From positions 1,882,501-1,946,500 of the forward strand of contig NZ_KI911562.1 in assembly GCF_000515315.1 (NCBI RefSeq): 64,000 bases of DNA, read 5' to 3'. A program made the position numbers and the translations under genes. The notes below the pieces were generated by a model. It was not told where the DNA came from. It searched no databases and saw only the letters and a program-made list of their open reading frames with translations. Of the stretch, positions 34,611 to 42,070 are shown in pieces (the stretch's first letter is position 1; each line of letters opens with the position of its first letter). This DNA comes from Asinibacterium sp. OR53. GTDB lineage: Bacteria; Bacteroidota; Bacteroidia; Chitinophagales; Chitinophagaceae.

Positions 34611-35624
34611 ATGAAAAATTTTGGTTGGCTGATCGTTTGTTTTTTTGTTGTGAGTACCGCGCAGGCCCAGGAGAAGCTGGTGGCCCAGGGGAAAGCGCCT
34701 GCGCTCTATGTTAAACATAAAGTAGCCGGAGGAGAAGTATTGTCAGGCATTGCCAGTCAATATGGAACCACTTCTGTACAGTTGGCCAAATTCAACGGCA
34801 TCAAAGTAGCTACCCTGCTCAAAAAAGGAGCGATCCTGAAGATACCCCTTACGCGCAATAACCTGGCGCAGGGGCAGTCAGCCAGTTTCAACGAACCGGT
34901 GTATCACACGGTTGCCAAAGGAGACAATCTTTTTCATATCAGCCAGTCGTTCAATAATGTGAACATACAATTACTGCGTGACTGGAACGGTTTGAAAAGA
35001 GATGTTATTCGCGATGGACAGTTGTTGATCGTAGGTTATCTCAAAGGAGGAAAAAGAAATGAAGCTGCGGCTGCCCCAGCTATAACTGCACCGGTTGATG
35101 CACCTCCTGTATCTGTTAATACCACCACACCTGCTCCGGTTGCGAAGAAGAACCAGCAACCACCGGTTACAGAACCGAAAAAAGAATCGGTTGAAGTAAA
35201 AAACGAAGCGCCGCAACAACAGCAGCCTGCTACTGTTCCGGCAAAAAAAGAAGAGCCAAAGGTGAGTGCCAACGCAGATATCAAATACGATCCCAAACCG
35301 GGTGATGAAGGATATTTCGCACTCCAATTTGCCAATCACCCGGAGACAGCCACGCAGCAATTCCATTCGGGTGATGCGGGCATTTTTAAGACCATCAGCG
35401 GGTGGACAGACCGTAAGTTTTATGTGTTGATGAATGATGTGCCTTCGGGAACCATTGTTCGCATCACTTCTACGAGCAACAAAAGTATTTGCGCCAAAGT
35501 GCTCGACAAACTCGTGGAAACCAAAGGAGGAACGGGCTTGTTGCTGCGCATGAGTAATGCTGCGGCTGTGGCGCTCGACATGACGGATGGTAAATCGACG
35601 GTTTCCGTTACTTATTTTGAATAA
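34611..35624 (+). CDS. LysM protein with RlpA-like C-terminal domain
   Basis: A 337-residue exported protein. A signal peptide (1-20, ending TAQAQ) leads to LysM 1 (about 34-80, KVAGGEVLSGIASQYG). LysM 2 (about 100-148, TVAKGDNLFHISQSF) follows, then a Pro/Thr/Gln/Lys-rich linker (about 155-220). The C-terminal 100 residues resemble a double-psi beta-barrel of the RlpA/expansin type (YVLMNDVPSGTIVRIT, GLLLRMSNAAAVALDM). LysM binds peptidoglycan. The combination suggests a cell-wall-associated periplasmic protein, perhaps in glycan remodelling. The start follows a signal-peptide criterion, and an upstream in-frame ATG overlaps the methyltransferase gene. Confidence 0.85.
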   Translation: MKNFGWLIVCFFVVSTAQAQEKLVAQGKAPALYVKHKVAGGEVLSGIASQYGTTSVQLAKFNGIKVATLLKKGAILKIPLTRNNLAQGQSASFNEPVYHTVAKGDNLFHISQSFNNVNIQLLRDWNGLKRDVIRDGQLLIVGYLKGGKRNEAAAAPAITAPVDAPPVSVNTTTPAPVAKKNQQPPVTEPKKESVEVKNEAPQQQQPATVPAKKEEPKVSANADIKYDPKPGDEGYFALQFANHPETATQQFHSGDAGIFKTISGWTDRKFYVLMNDVPSGTIVRITSTSNKSICAKVLDKLVETKGGTGLLLRMSNAAAVALDMTDGKSTVSVTYFE

Positions 35625-35628
35625 GTGT

Positions 35629-36591
35629 TTATGATGCCTGCAACCGGTAACCGCGCAGGAATTCGATTATGGGCATTCTTTTCTTTCCTTCGAGTTGAAG
35701 GTCCAGCAAGTGAATGAAGCCATCTTTACAGGCAAACTTCAGGTAAGTTTTACCATCGGTAAATACCGCGCCTGGTGTATGCTGGTGAGTTATCTGTTCT
35801 TTTGAACTTTTGAAGAGTTTCAAAATTTTTCCATCCAGCATAGTCAGTGCACCGGGAAAAGGAGAGAGCCCGCGTATGCGATTATGGATCTGTGTTGCTG
35901 TCTCCGTCCAGTTAATGCGACAATCTTCTGTAAACAGCTTGGGCGCATGCTTTAATTGATCCGGTCCGGGGAATGCCGATTGATCTTTTTCTTCCAATGA
36001 TCCGTCCAGCAAACTTTGCAAAGTTTCTACCAACAAGGAAGCGCCGATGATTTTCATGCGATCGTGTACTTCGCCCGCTGTTTCATCTTCACCGATAGGA
36101 AAACTTTTTTGCAGCAATATATTGCCGGTATCGATCGCATGCTGCAATTTGAAAGTAGTAACACCGGTAATTGTTTCTCCGTTGATGATGGCCCAATTGA
36201 TGGGAGCGGCGCCACGGTATTGCGGCAACAAAGAACCATGTACATTGATGGTACCTATAGGAGGCATATTCCAAACGATCTCTGGTAACATCCGGAACGC
36301 TACTACTATTTGTACATGTGCCTGCAAAGCGTTGAGCGCTGCCAGGAAAGCAGGGTCTCTCAGCTTTTCGGGTTGCAATACCGTCAATCCTTTTTCAAGC
36401 GCATATTTTTTTACGGCGCTGGTGGTTGGTTTCATACCCCTTCCGGCAGGTTTATCGGGAGTAGTCACCACACCCACCACCGCAAATCCGGCGTTGAGCA
36501 ATGCATCCAATGAAGCCACGGCGAACTCCGGAGTACCCATGAATACAATACGTAAGTCCTTCCTGGTGAGGAGCGAAAGGGTATTTGTCAT
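35629..36591 (-). CDS. fmt: Methionyl-tRNA formyltransferase
   Basis: A 320-residue Fmt with catalytic motif NVHGSLLPQYRGAAPINWAI (formyl-tetrahydrofolate hydrolase fold, about 112-131) and a C-terminal OB domain from about 210. It formylates initiator Met-tRNA. The ATG giving MTNTLSLLTRKDLRIVFMGTPEF is used, and a 48-residue upstream extension is rejected. An exact -7 element ends four bases before this ATG. It converges on the LysM gene with a 4-base gap. Confidence 0.96.
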   Translation of the reverse strand: MTNTLSLLTRKDLRIVFMGTPEFAVASLDALLNAGFAVVGVVTTPDKPAGRGMKPTTSAVKKYALEKGLTVLQPEKLRDPAFLAALNALQAHVQIVVAFRMLPEIVWNMPPIGTINVHGSLLPQYRGAAPINWAIINGETITGVTTFKLQHAIDTGNILLQKSFPIGEDETAGEVHDRMKIIGASLLVETLQSLLDGSLEEKDQSAFPGPDQLKHAPKLFTEDCRINWTETATQIHNRIRGLSPFPGALTMLDGKILKLFKSSKEQITHQHTPGAVFTDGKTYLKFACKDGFIHLLDLQLEGKKRMPIIEFLRGYRLQAS

Positions 36592-36595
36592 GCTG

Positions 36596-36603
36596 CAAAA
36601 GTA
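36596..36603 (-). promoter_or_regulatory. -7 element of fmt
   Basis: Minus-strand TACTTTTG is exact TAnnTTTG with a TTG 18 bases upstream. The predicted transcription start falls on or next to the fmt ATG, so the transcript may be leaderless. Confidence 0.5.
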
Positions 36604-36690
36604 GCCGTTAGTTGATGAAACCAAAATAGTTCTCCCTACATGCAGCCCGGATTGTACTTTTACACATAATTTAATGACAATACAAGACAC

Positions 36691-37146
36691 ATGCAACAAG
36701 TAAAAAAAGGTGATAAAGTAAAAGTGCATTATCACGGTAAATTGACCGATGGTACCACATTTGATTCTTCAGCGGGAAGGGAGCCACTTGAATTTGAAGT
36801 GGGAGGCGGAATGGTGATACCTGGTTTCGACAATGGTGTTACAGGAATGGCCATTGGAGAGAAAAAGACCATTCATATTCCGGTAGAAGAAGCATACGGA
36901 CCCAAGCAGGAAGATATGATCATGGATTTTCCCAAAGACCGTTTTCCGGACGATATGGTACCGGAAGTGGGCATGCAATTGAACATGAGCAATGGTGCAG
37001 GACAACATATCCCGGTACGTATTGTTGAAATAAAAGATGAGGTGGTGGTATTGGATGCCAACCATCCGCTGGCGGGAGAAGATCTCGTCTTCGATCTCGA
37101 ATTAGTAGCGATTGAAGGAGGAAGCCCTTTGATCATCATGCCCTGA
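36691..37146 (+). CDS. FKBP-type peptidyl-prolyl isomerase (SlyD-like)
   Basis: A 151-residue protein with a split FKBP domain (1-70 and about 125-140) enclosing an insert-in-flap chaperone domain (about 75-120). This is the SlyD arrangement. Motifs are [39 protein letters not shown] and [16 protein letters not shown]. It lacks a His-rich metal-binding tail. The likely role is a cytoplasmic folding isomerase. It is a single gene, divergent from fmt, with its own terminator. Confidence 0.93.
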   Translation: MQQVKKGDKVKVHYHGKLTDGTTFDSSAGREPLEFEVGGGMVIPGFDNGVTGMAIGEKKTIHIPVEEAYGPKQEDMIMDFPKDRFPDDMVPEVGMQLNMSNGAGQHIPVRIVEIKDEVVVLDANHPLAGEDLVFDLELVAIEGGSPLIIMP

Positions 37147-37147
37147 T

Positions 37148-37196
37148 AAAAAAAGCGTGAGGAGTATCTATTGATCCATCTCCTCACGCTTTTTTA
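37148..37196. terminator. bidirectional terminator
   Basis: The long inverted repeat AAAAAGCGTGAGGA / TCCTCACGCTTTTT spans 37148-37196, with flanking A and T runs. It lies between the FKBP gene and the convergent membrane-protein gene and suits both strands. Confidence 0.9.
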
Positions 37197-37211
37197 TAGC
37201 TCAACTAACGC

Positions 37212-37760
37212 TCAGCTCTTTTTCTTCATCCACCATCCCAGCCAGATACCTGTTACGCCCCAAGCTACCAAAGCATCGATCAGGTACGCATTGATATCTT
37301 TCGTCTGGAACCAGATATGCATCGTATATGCCGAGTTGAGGAACACGATCAACCCGATAAACACAGAAGAAAGGAAGATGGTTCCGAACGACGGACCATT
37401 CAGTTTGGAAAATATCCAGCAAGCCAGCCATACCATCACCAGGTTTACTAAAAATCCTCTTCCCATATTGCTACCCATGTCACTCTTCATGGCCTTATGA
37501 TAATAAACCTGTGCCCATGGTTTACCCGTAGCCGCTTCACCCATTTTTTTCTGGTCTTCCATGGAAGTTCCGTCAGGGAAAGAAGGCAGCATATAAGCGC
37601 CATCTTCTGAGAATTGAGTGCTGAGGTAACTCAGGATACTGTCCTGCTTCGGCGTATACTGTGCACCTTGTCTGTGCAAACCGGTTACCGTCCAGGAAAG
37701 GAACTGCCAGAGAAAAATGATGATGGCACCTACGAGGGCGCCGACGATGGTTTTTTTCAT
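37212..37760 (-). CDS. Hypothetical multi-helix membrane protein
   Basis: A 182-residue protein not assigned to a named family. Hydrophobic segments lie at about 4-26 (long, followed by TVTGLH), 103-120, 125-145 and 153-177. A polar loop of about 75 residues (30-100) contains YLSTQFSEDGAYMLPSFPDG. The loop after the first helix probably faces the periplasm. It has four predicted helices and ends in a basic WWMKKKS tail. It is a single gene. Confidence 0.75.
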   Translation of the reverse strand: MKKTIVGALVGAIIIFLWQFLSWTVTGLHRQGAQYTPKQDSILSYLSTQFSEDGAYMLPSFPDGTSMEDQKKMGEAATGKPWAQVYYHKAMKSDMGSNMGRGFLVNLVMVWLACWIFSKLNGPSFGTIFLSSVFIGLIVFLNSAYTMHIWFQTKDINAYLIDALVAWGVTGIWLGWWMKKKS

Positions 37761-37813
37761 ATATAGGGGTTTGGTTATGCAAACAAAATAAACAATGTGA
37801 TTGGCTTTTGCAA

Positions 37814-37902
37814 TAGTTGTTAGATGTTAGTTGATAGTTGTCAGATGTTGTTTATTTTGTACGAGTAATGAAATTTTTCTAACAACTAATATCTAACAAC
37901 TG
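37814..37902. repeat. long imperfect inverted repeat upstream of pepT
   Basis: The left arm TAGTTGTTAGATGTTAGTTG (37814-37833 and on to 37837) is the near-complement of the right arm CTAACAACTAATATCTAACA (37879-37898 and on to 37902). Arms are about 24 bases with few mismatches and the loop is 41 bases. Each arm is internally built from TAGTTGTTAGAT-like units. Elements of this composition resemble dispersed intergenic repeats. No gene lies in this 150-base spacer. Confidence 0.6.
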
Positions 37903-37911
37903 ACAACTCAC

Positions 37912-39159
37912 ATGGCAACTGGTTACTCATAGACGGTTACAGAACGATTCCTGCGATATGTGCAGGTAGATACCCAAAGCGATCCGCACAGCAATTCTTT
38001 CCCCAGTACCAATAAGCAAAAAGATCTGTCTTCTATATTGGCAGCAGAATTGAAAGCCATGGGCATTGAAGATGCCACGACGGACGAATATGGGTATGTA
38101 TATGCCACCATTCCTGCTACTACTACGAAACAAGTGCCTGTTATTTGTTTCTGCAGTCACGTAGATACAGCGCCGGATTGTAGTGGTACAGGTGTAAAAC
38201 CGATCCTGTACGAATCTTATGATGGAAGGGATATTGCATTGCCCGATGACCCGGAACAGATAATCCGTGTTGCAACCTATCCTTATCTTAAAACACATAT
38301 TGGCCAGCCTGTGATCACGGCCAGTGGCACTACTTTACTGGGTGCTGATGATAAAAGCGGCGTAGCCATTATCATGGACCTGGCGCATTACCTGGTTACA
38401 CATCCTGAAATAAAACATGGTGCCATCAAATTGTTGTTCACGCCCGATGAAGAAGTTGGACAGGGCACGGCGAAACTAGATATGTCAAAATTGGGGGCAT
38501 CCGTTGCCTATACATTGGACGGCGGTGAGTTGGGTAGTTTTGAAGATGAAACTTTCAGCGCAGATGGTGTACATATTACCATACAAGGTGTCATTGCGCA
38601 TCCGGGTTATGCAAAGAACAAACTGGTAAATGCGCTGAAGATCGCAGGAGAGATACTCGCTGCGTTACCTAAGAACGAATGGGCTCCTGAGGTTACGGAG
38701 AAACGGGAAGGATTTGTACATCCTGTTGGCATAAATGGAATTGCTGAGAAAGCAACGATCGAATTCATTATACGTGATTTTGATACCGCGAAACTGGCAG
38801 TATATGAAAACAGGTTGAAGCAAATGGCAACAAACATAGTGAGTCAATATCCTGGCGCTACCATGGAATTTGAAGTAACGGAACAGTACCGGAACATGAA
38901 GGAAATACTGGACCTGCATCCGCACATCAGTGCATATGCAGCCGAAGCCTACCGGCGTGCGGGAGTGGATATGATCAAAGAACCCATCCGGGGCGGAACA
39001 GATGGCAGCCGGCTGAGCTTTATGGGATTGCCCTGTCCGAATATTTTCACCGGCATGCAGGCCATTCACAGCAAACACGAATGGATCGGTGTGCGTGATA
39101 TGGAAAAAGCGGTTGATGTGTTGACGCAGCTTGTGCAGGTATGGGAAGAACGATCCTGA
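37912..39159 (+). pseudogene. pepT: Peptidase T gene with in-frame TAG at codon 7
   Basis: From the ATG at 37912 the frame reads M-A-T-G-Y-S, then TAG (37930-37932), then T-V-T-E-R-F-L-R-Y-V and an intact 399-codon tripeptidase frame to 39159. The ERFLRYV segment after the stop aligns with the conserved first helix of PepT, so the stop interrupts the family N-terminus. Zinc and catalytic motifs are intact: SHVDTAPDCSG, LGADDKSG, FTPDEEVG, DGGELG and PIRGGTDGSRLSFMGLPCPN. The only canonical restart is GTG at 37960, which would drop the first helix. The TAG could be a one-base change from TAT (Tyr), a sequencing error, or bypassed by a non-standard start such as ACG at 37933. The protein otherwise looks functional and under selection. 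Confidence 0.7.
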
Positions 39160-39258
39160 GAAAAAAAGGTGGACTTGCTGTAAAACCAAAAGAATGCCTT
39201 AGATTTAAGTGTTGATTATACATTTAACATCAACAATCTTATCTAAAATATCATTGCT

Positions 39259-40974
39259 ATGCCCAACGATTCATTGCACATCAACAACAAAGCAACTGCA
39301 CAAAATACGTATGATGCCATTGTAATAGGATCTGGTATCAGCGGCGGATGGGCCGCAAAAGAATTGACCGAAAAAGGGTTGAAAGTACTGATGCTCGAAA
39401 GAGGAAAACAATATGAGCACATCAAAGATTATGCGACTGCGAATAAAGATCCCTGGCAGTTTGAACACAGGGGCCGGACCACTACAGCGCAAAGAAAAAA
39501 ATATCCGGTTATACACAGGGGATGGGCAGCCAGCGAAGCCGTAATGGATGGCTGGGTAAATGAAGAAGATTGCCCGTATACAGAAATCAAACCCTTCACC
39601 TGGTGGCGTAGTTACCGGATGGGAGGACGATCTGTTTTATGGGGCAGGCAAAGCTATCGTTGGAGCGATCTCGATTTTGAAGCCAATGCCAGAGAAGGCG
39701 TTGGGGTTGACTGGCCCATTCGTTACAAAGACATTGCAGCCTGGTACGATCATGTAGAAAAATTTGCGGGCATCAGTGGTTCGCTGGAGGGCTTGTCGCA
39801 CTTGCCCGACGGGCAATTTCTTCCGCCAATGGATCTTAACTGTGTGGAGAAAGATGTAGCGGCCCGTATCAAAACACAATACAAGGGAGCCAGGCACCTG
39901 ATCATCGGCAGGGTGGCCAACTTAACGGCGCCCATTCCGGGAAGGACCCAGTGCCAGTTCCGTAACAGGTGTTGGGAGGGATGTCCGTTCGGTGGCTATT
40001 TCAGCACGCAATCTTCTACTTTGCCTGCAGCTATGAAAACGGGTAATTTAACGGTGCGTCCCGATGCTATTGTAACACGGCTGCTGTACGATAAAGACAG
40101 TAAAAAAGTGAAAGGCGTGGAAGTACTGGATGCTGTCAACAACAAAACTTATGTGTACCATGCGAAGATCGTATTCCTCAATGCATCTGCGTTGAACTCT
40201 GCGTGGGTATTGTTCAATACCGCTACGGATATATGGCCCGGCGGACTGGGCAGCAGTAGTGGCGAATTGGGACATAATGTGATGGATCATCATTATAACC
40301 TGGGCGCAAGTGGACAGGTGGAAGGCTATGAGGACAAATATTATTACGGCAGACGGGCCAATGGGTTTTATATTCCCCGGTTTGTAAATATCGGCAGCGA
40401 CAAAAGAGATTACCTGCGTGGCTTTGGCTACCAGGGAGGAGCCAGCAGGGCAGGATGGAGCAGGAACGTTGCAGAATTGGAGATAGGTGCGGGATTTAAA
40501 GAAGCGCTCACCGAGCCTGGAGGCTGGAGTATTGGCGCTACCGGGTTTGGTGAAATCCTGCCTTATCATGAAAACAAGATCATGCTGGATGCGAACCGGA
40601 AAGACAAATGGGGGTTACCGGTGCTGGCTATGGATTGTGAACTCAGGGAGAATGAATTGAAAATGCGGAAAGATATTGTATCGGAAATGAAAGCCATGCT
40701 CGAAGCATCGGGCGTGAAACAGGTGAATACCTGGGATCAGGGGCATGCGATCGGACATGGTATTCACGAAATGGGAACAGCCCGTATGGGAAGAGATCCG
40801 AAGACATCGGTACTGAATGGCCATAACCAGGTGTGGGATGCACAGAATGTATTTGTTACCGATGGCGCGTGTATGGTTTCTTCAGCCTGCCAAAATCCTT
40901 CACTCACTTATATGGCATTAACGGCCAGGGCAGCCAACTATGCAGTAGATGAATTAAAGAAGGGAAACTTGTAA
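39259..40974 (+). CDS. GMC-family flavoprotein dehydrogenase with FeS-type Cys motif (copy 1)
   Basis: A 571-residue GMC oxidoreductase. The FAD motif is DAIVIGSGISGGWAAKEL (19-36). MGGRSVLWGRQSYRWSDLDF (121-140) is the flavin-proximal GMC signature. The catalytic His lies in GIHEMGTARMG and the Asn in QNPSLTYMALT. Cysteines C232, C238 and C242 form C-x5-C-x3-CPFGG, the pattern that carries a 3Fe-4S cluster in bacterial FAD-glucose dehydrogenase alpha subunits. It is likely a sugar or sugar-alcohol dehydrogenase that passes electrons to a carrier rather than to oxygen. There is no signal peptide and no small subunit gene adjacent. It is paralogous to the gene at 42071. Confidence 0.88.
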   Translation: MPNDSLHINNKATAQNTYDAIVIGSGISGGWAAKELTEKGLKVLMLERGKQYEHIKDYATANKDPWQFEHRGRTTTAQRKKYPVIHRGWAASEAVMDGWVNEEDCPYTEIKPFTWWRSYRMGGRSVLWGRQSYRWSDLDFEANAREGVGVDWPIRYKDIAAWYDHVEKFAGISGSLEGLSHLPDGQFLPPMDLNCVEKDVAARIKTQYKGARHLIIGRVANLTAPIPGRTQCQFRNRCWEGCPFGGYFSTQSSTLPAAMKTGNLTVRPDAIVTRLLYDKDSKKVKGVEVLDAVNNKTYVYHAKIVFLNASALNSAWVLFNTATDIWPGGLGSSSGELGHNVMDHHYNLGASGQVEGYEDKYYYGRRANGFYIPRFVNIGSDKRDYLRGFGYQGGASRAGWSRNVAELEIGAGFKEALTEPGGWSIGATGFGEILPYHENKIMLDANRKDKWGLPVLAMDCELRENELKMRKDIVSEMKAMLEASGVKQVNTWDQGHAIGHGIHEMGTARMGRDPKTSVLNGHNQVWDAQNVFVTDGACMVSSACQNPSLTYMALTARAANYAVDELKKGNL

Positions 40975-40984
40975 AAAGCAAGGA

Positions 40985-41875
40985 TCAGAAAAATATCCTG
41001 GCTTCAGATGTGTAGGTTTCTTTAAACTCTTTTGGGGTACAGCCTTTTTTCTTTTTAAAGGTGTGGTTGAAATTAGAGATATTGTTGAACCCGCAGGTGT
41101 AAGCGATCTCTGCAACAGATTGTGTGGTGTCGATGAGCATGCGCGAAGCATGACCCAGGCGTATATCTGTCATGCGTTCAATAAAAGTCATGCCGGTACG
41201 GGCTTTGAAAAAGCGGCTGAAAGCAGATTCCGCCATATTGGTCAGGGCAGCTACTTCTGACAGGGAAATGGGTCTTTGAAAATGTTCATTCATGTATTCC
41301 ATTACTTTTTCTATACGCCGGCTGTTGTAAGAAAGGTGTTCGGTATTACTGAAAGTGGTGTTAGCAAGCAAACGTGTATGCCGGGAAATAGACAACTCAT
41401 GCAGGATGGACATCAATTCAAGTACCGATTCGAAGCCATCTTTTTTATACAGGCGCATGATGCGATAGGAGAGTAATTTTGCTGTTTCGTAAGAAAACAA
41501 AATACCCCTTTGTGCTTTCTCCAGCATATTACGCATAGCAGCCAATTGGCTACGTTGCAGAAAACTTTCTTCGAAAAGGTCGTGGTGAAACTGGATGGTC
41601 ACTTCTGTGATATCGGTGTTCTCGCATTTATGCTGAAACCAGGCATGTTGCAGCTCCGGACCAATGAGCACCAGTTCAAGATCAGCAACATCTTCTACAT
41701 GATCTCCTACCACACGCCTGATTCCTTTGCCGTTTGTGATAAAGTTCAGTTCGAATTCTTTGTGGTAATGAATGGGCAAATCGAAAGCGCCTTTGTTTTT
41801 ATTGAAAAAAACATGGAAGCAATCAGATTGAGCAAGCGGTGTGAACTCCTGCAATATTTCTCTTTGTGCAGCCAA
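40985..41875 (-). CDS. AraC-family transcriptional regulator
   Basis: A 296-residue protein. An N-terminal cupin-like sensor domain (about 10-120: FNKNKGAFDLPIHYHKEFELNFI) precedes a C-terminal double helix-turn-helix (about 195-294: ISLSEVAALTNMAESAFSRFF and SVAEIAYTCGFNNISNFNHTFKKKKG). The family usually binds a sugar and activates adjacent genes. It lies convergent with the first GMC gene (10-base gap) and divergent from the second across 195 bases that contain a 10-base tandem direct repeat. Confidence 0.93.
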   Translation of the reverse strand: MAAQREILQEFTPLAQSDCFHVFFNKNKGAFDLPIHYHKEFELNFITNGKGIRRVVGDHVEDVADLELVLIGPELQHAWFQHKCENTDITEVTIQFHHDLFEESFLQRSQLAAMRNMLEKAQRGILFSYETAKLLSYRIMRLYKKDGFESVLELMSILHELSISRHTRLLANTTFSNTEHLSYNSRRIEKVMEYMNEHFQRPISLSEVAALTNMAESAFSRFFKARTGMTFIERMTDIRLGHASRMLIDTTQSVAEIAYTCGFNNISNFNHTFKKKKGCTPKEFKETYTSEARIFF

Positions 41876-41983
41876 TAGAAAAAAGTTTACGCGATAGTTT
41901 TACTCAAGGCGAACTCGTGTTCTAATATCGGTAATTATTTAGACAAAACTTGTTTTTGATATGCTGCACCATTATATAAGCTG

Positions 41984-42003
41984 GAATGCTTATGAATGCT
42001 TGT
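41984..42003. promoter_or_regulatory. candidate AraC-type operator (direct repeat)
   Basis: Tandem direct repeat GAATGCTTAT-GAATGCTTGT: GAATGCTT occurs at 41984-41991 and 41994-42001. It lies in the divergent spacer between the AraC gene and the second GMC gene. Ten-base phased direct repeats fit the two-HTH binding mode of AraC proteins. Function is inferred. Confidence 0.4.
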
Positions 42004-42070
42004 TAGTGTAATATTGACAATAAAATATTTTAGCTTTAATTTATATTCTAAACCTCATACTGTAACGATT

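Noticed and set aside
36047..36604. 185-codon plus-strand frame opposite fmt
   Set aside because: It is antisense to the conserved Fmt catalytic domain, with low-complexity Thr/Ala composition.
37814..37902. CRISPR-like repeats
   Set aside because: There are only two arms, inverted rather than direct, with no spacer series and no cas gene.
38665..39189. 174-codon minus-strand frame opposite the 3' part of pepT
   Set aside because: PepT motifs on the plus strand are intact and this frame has none.
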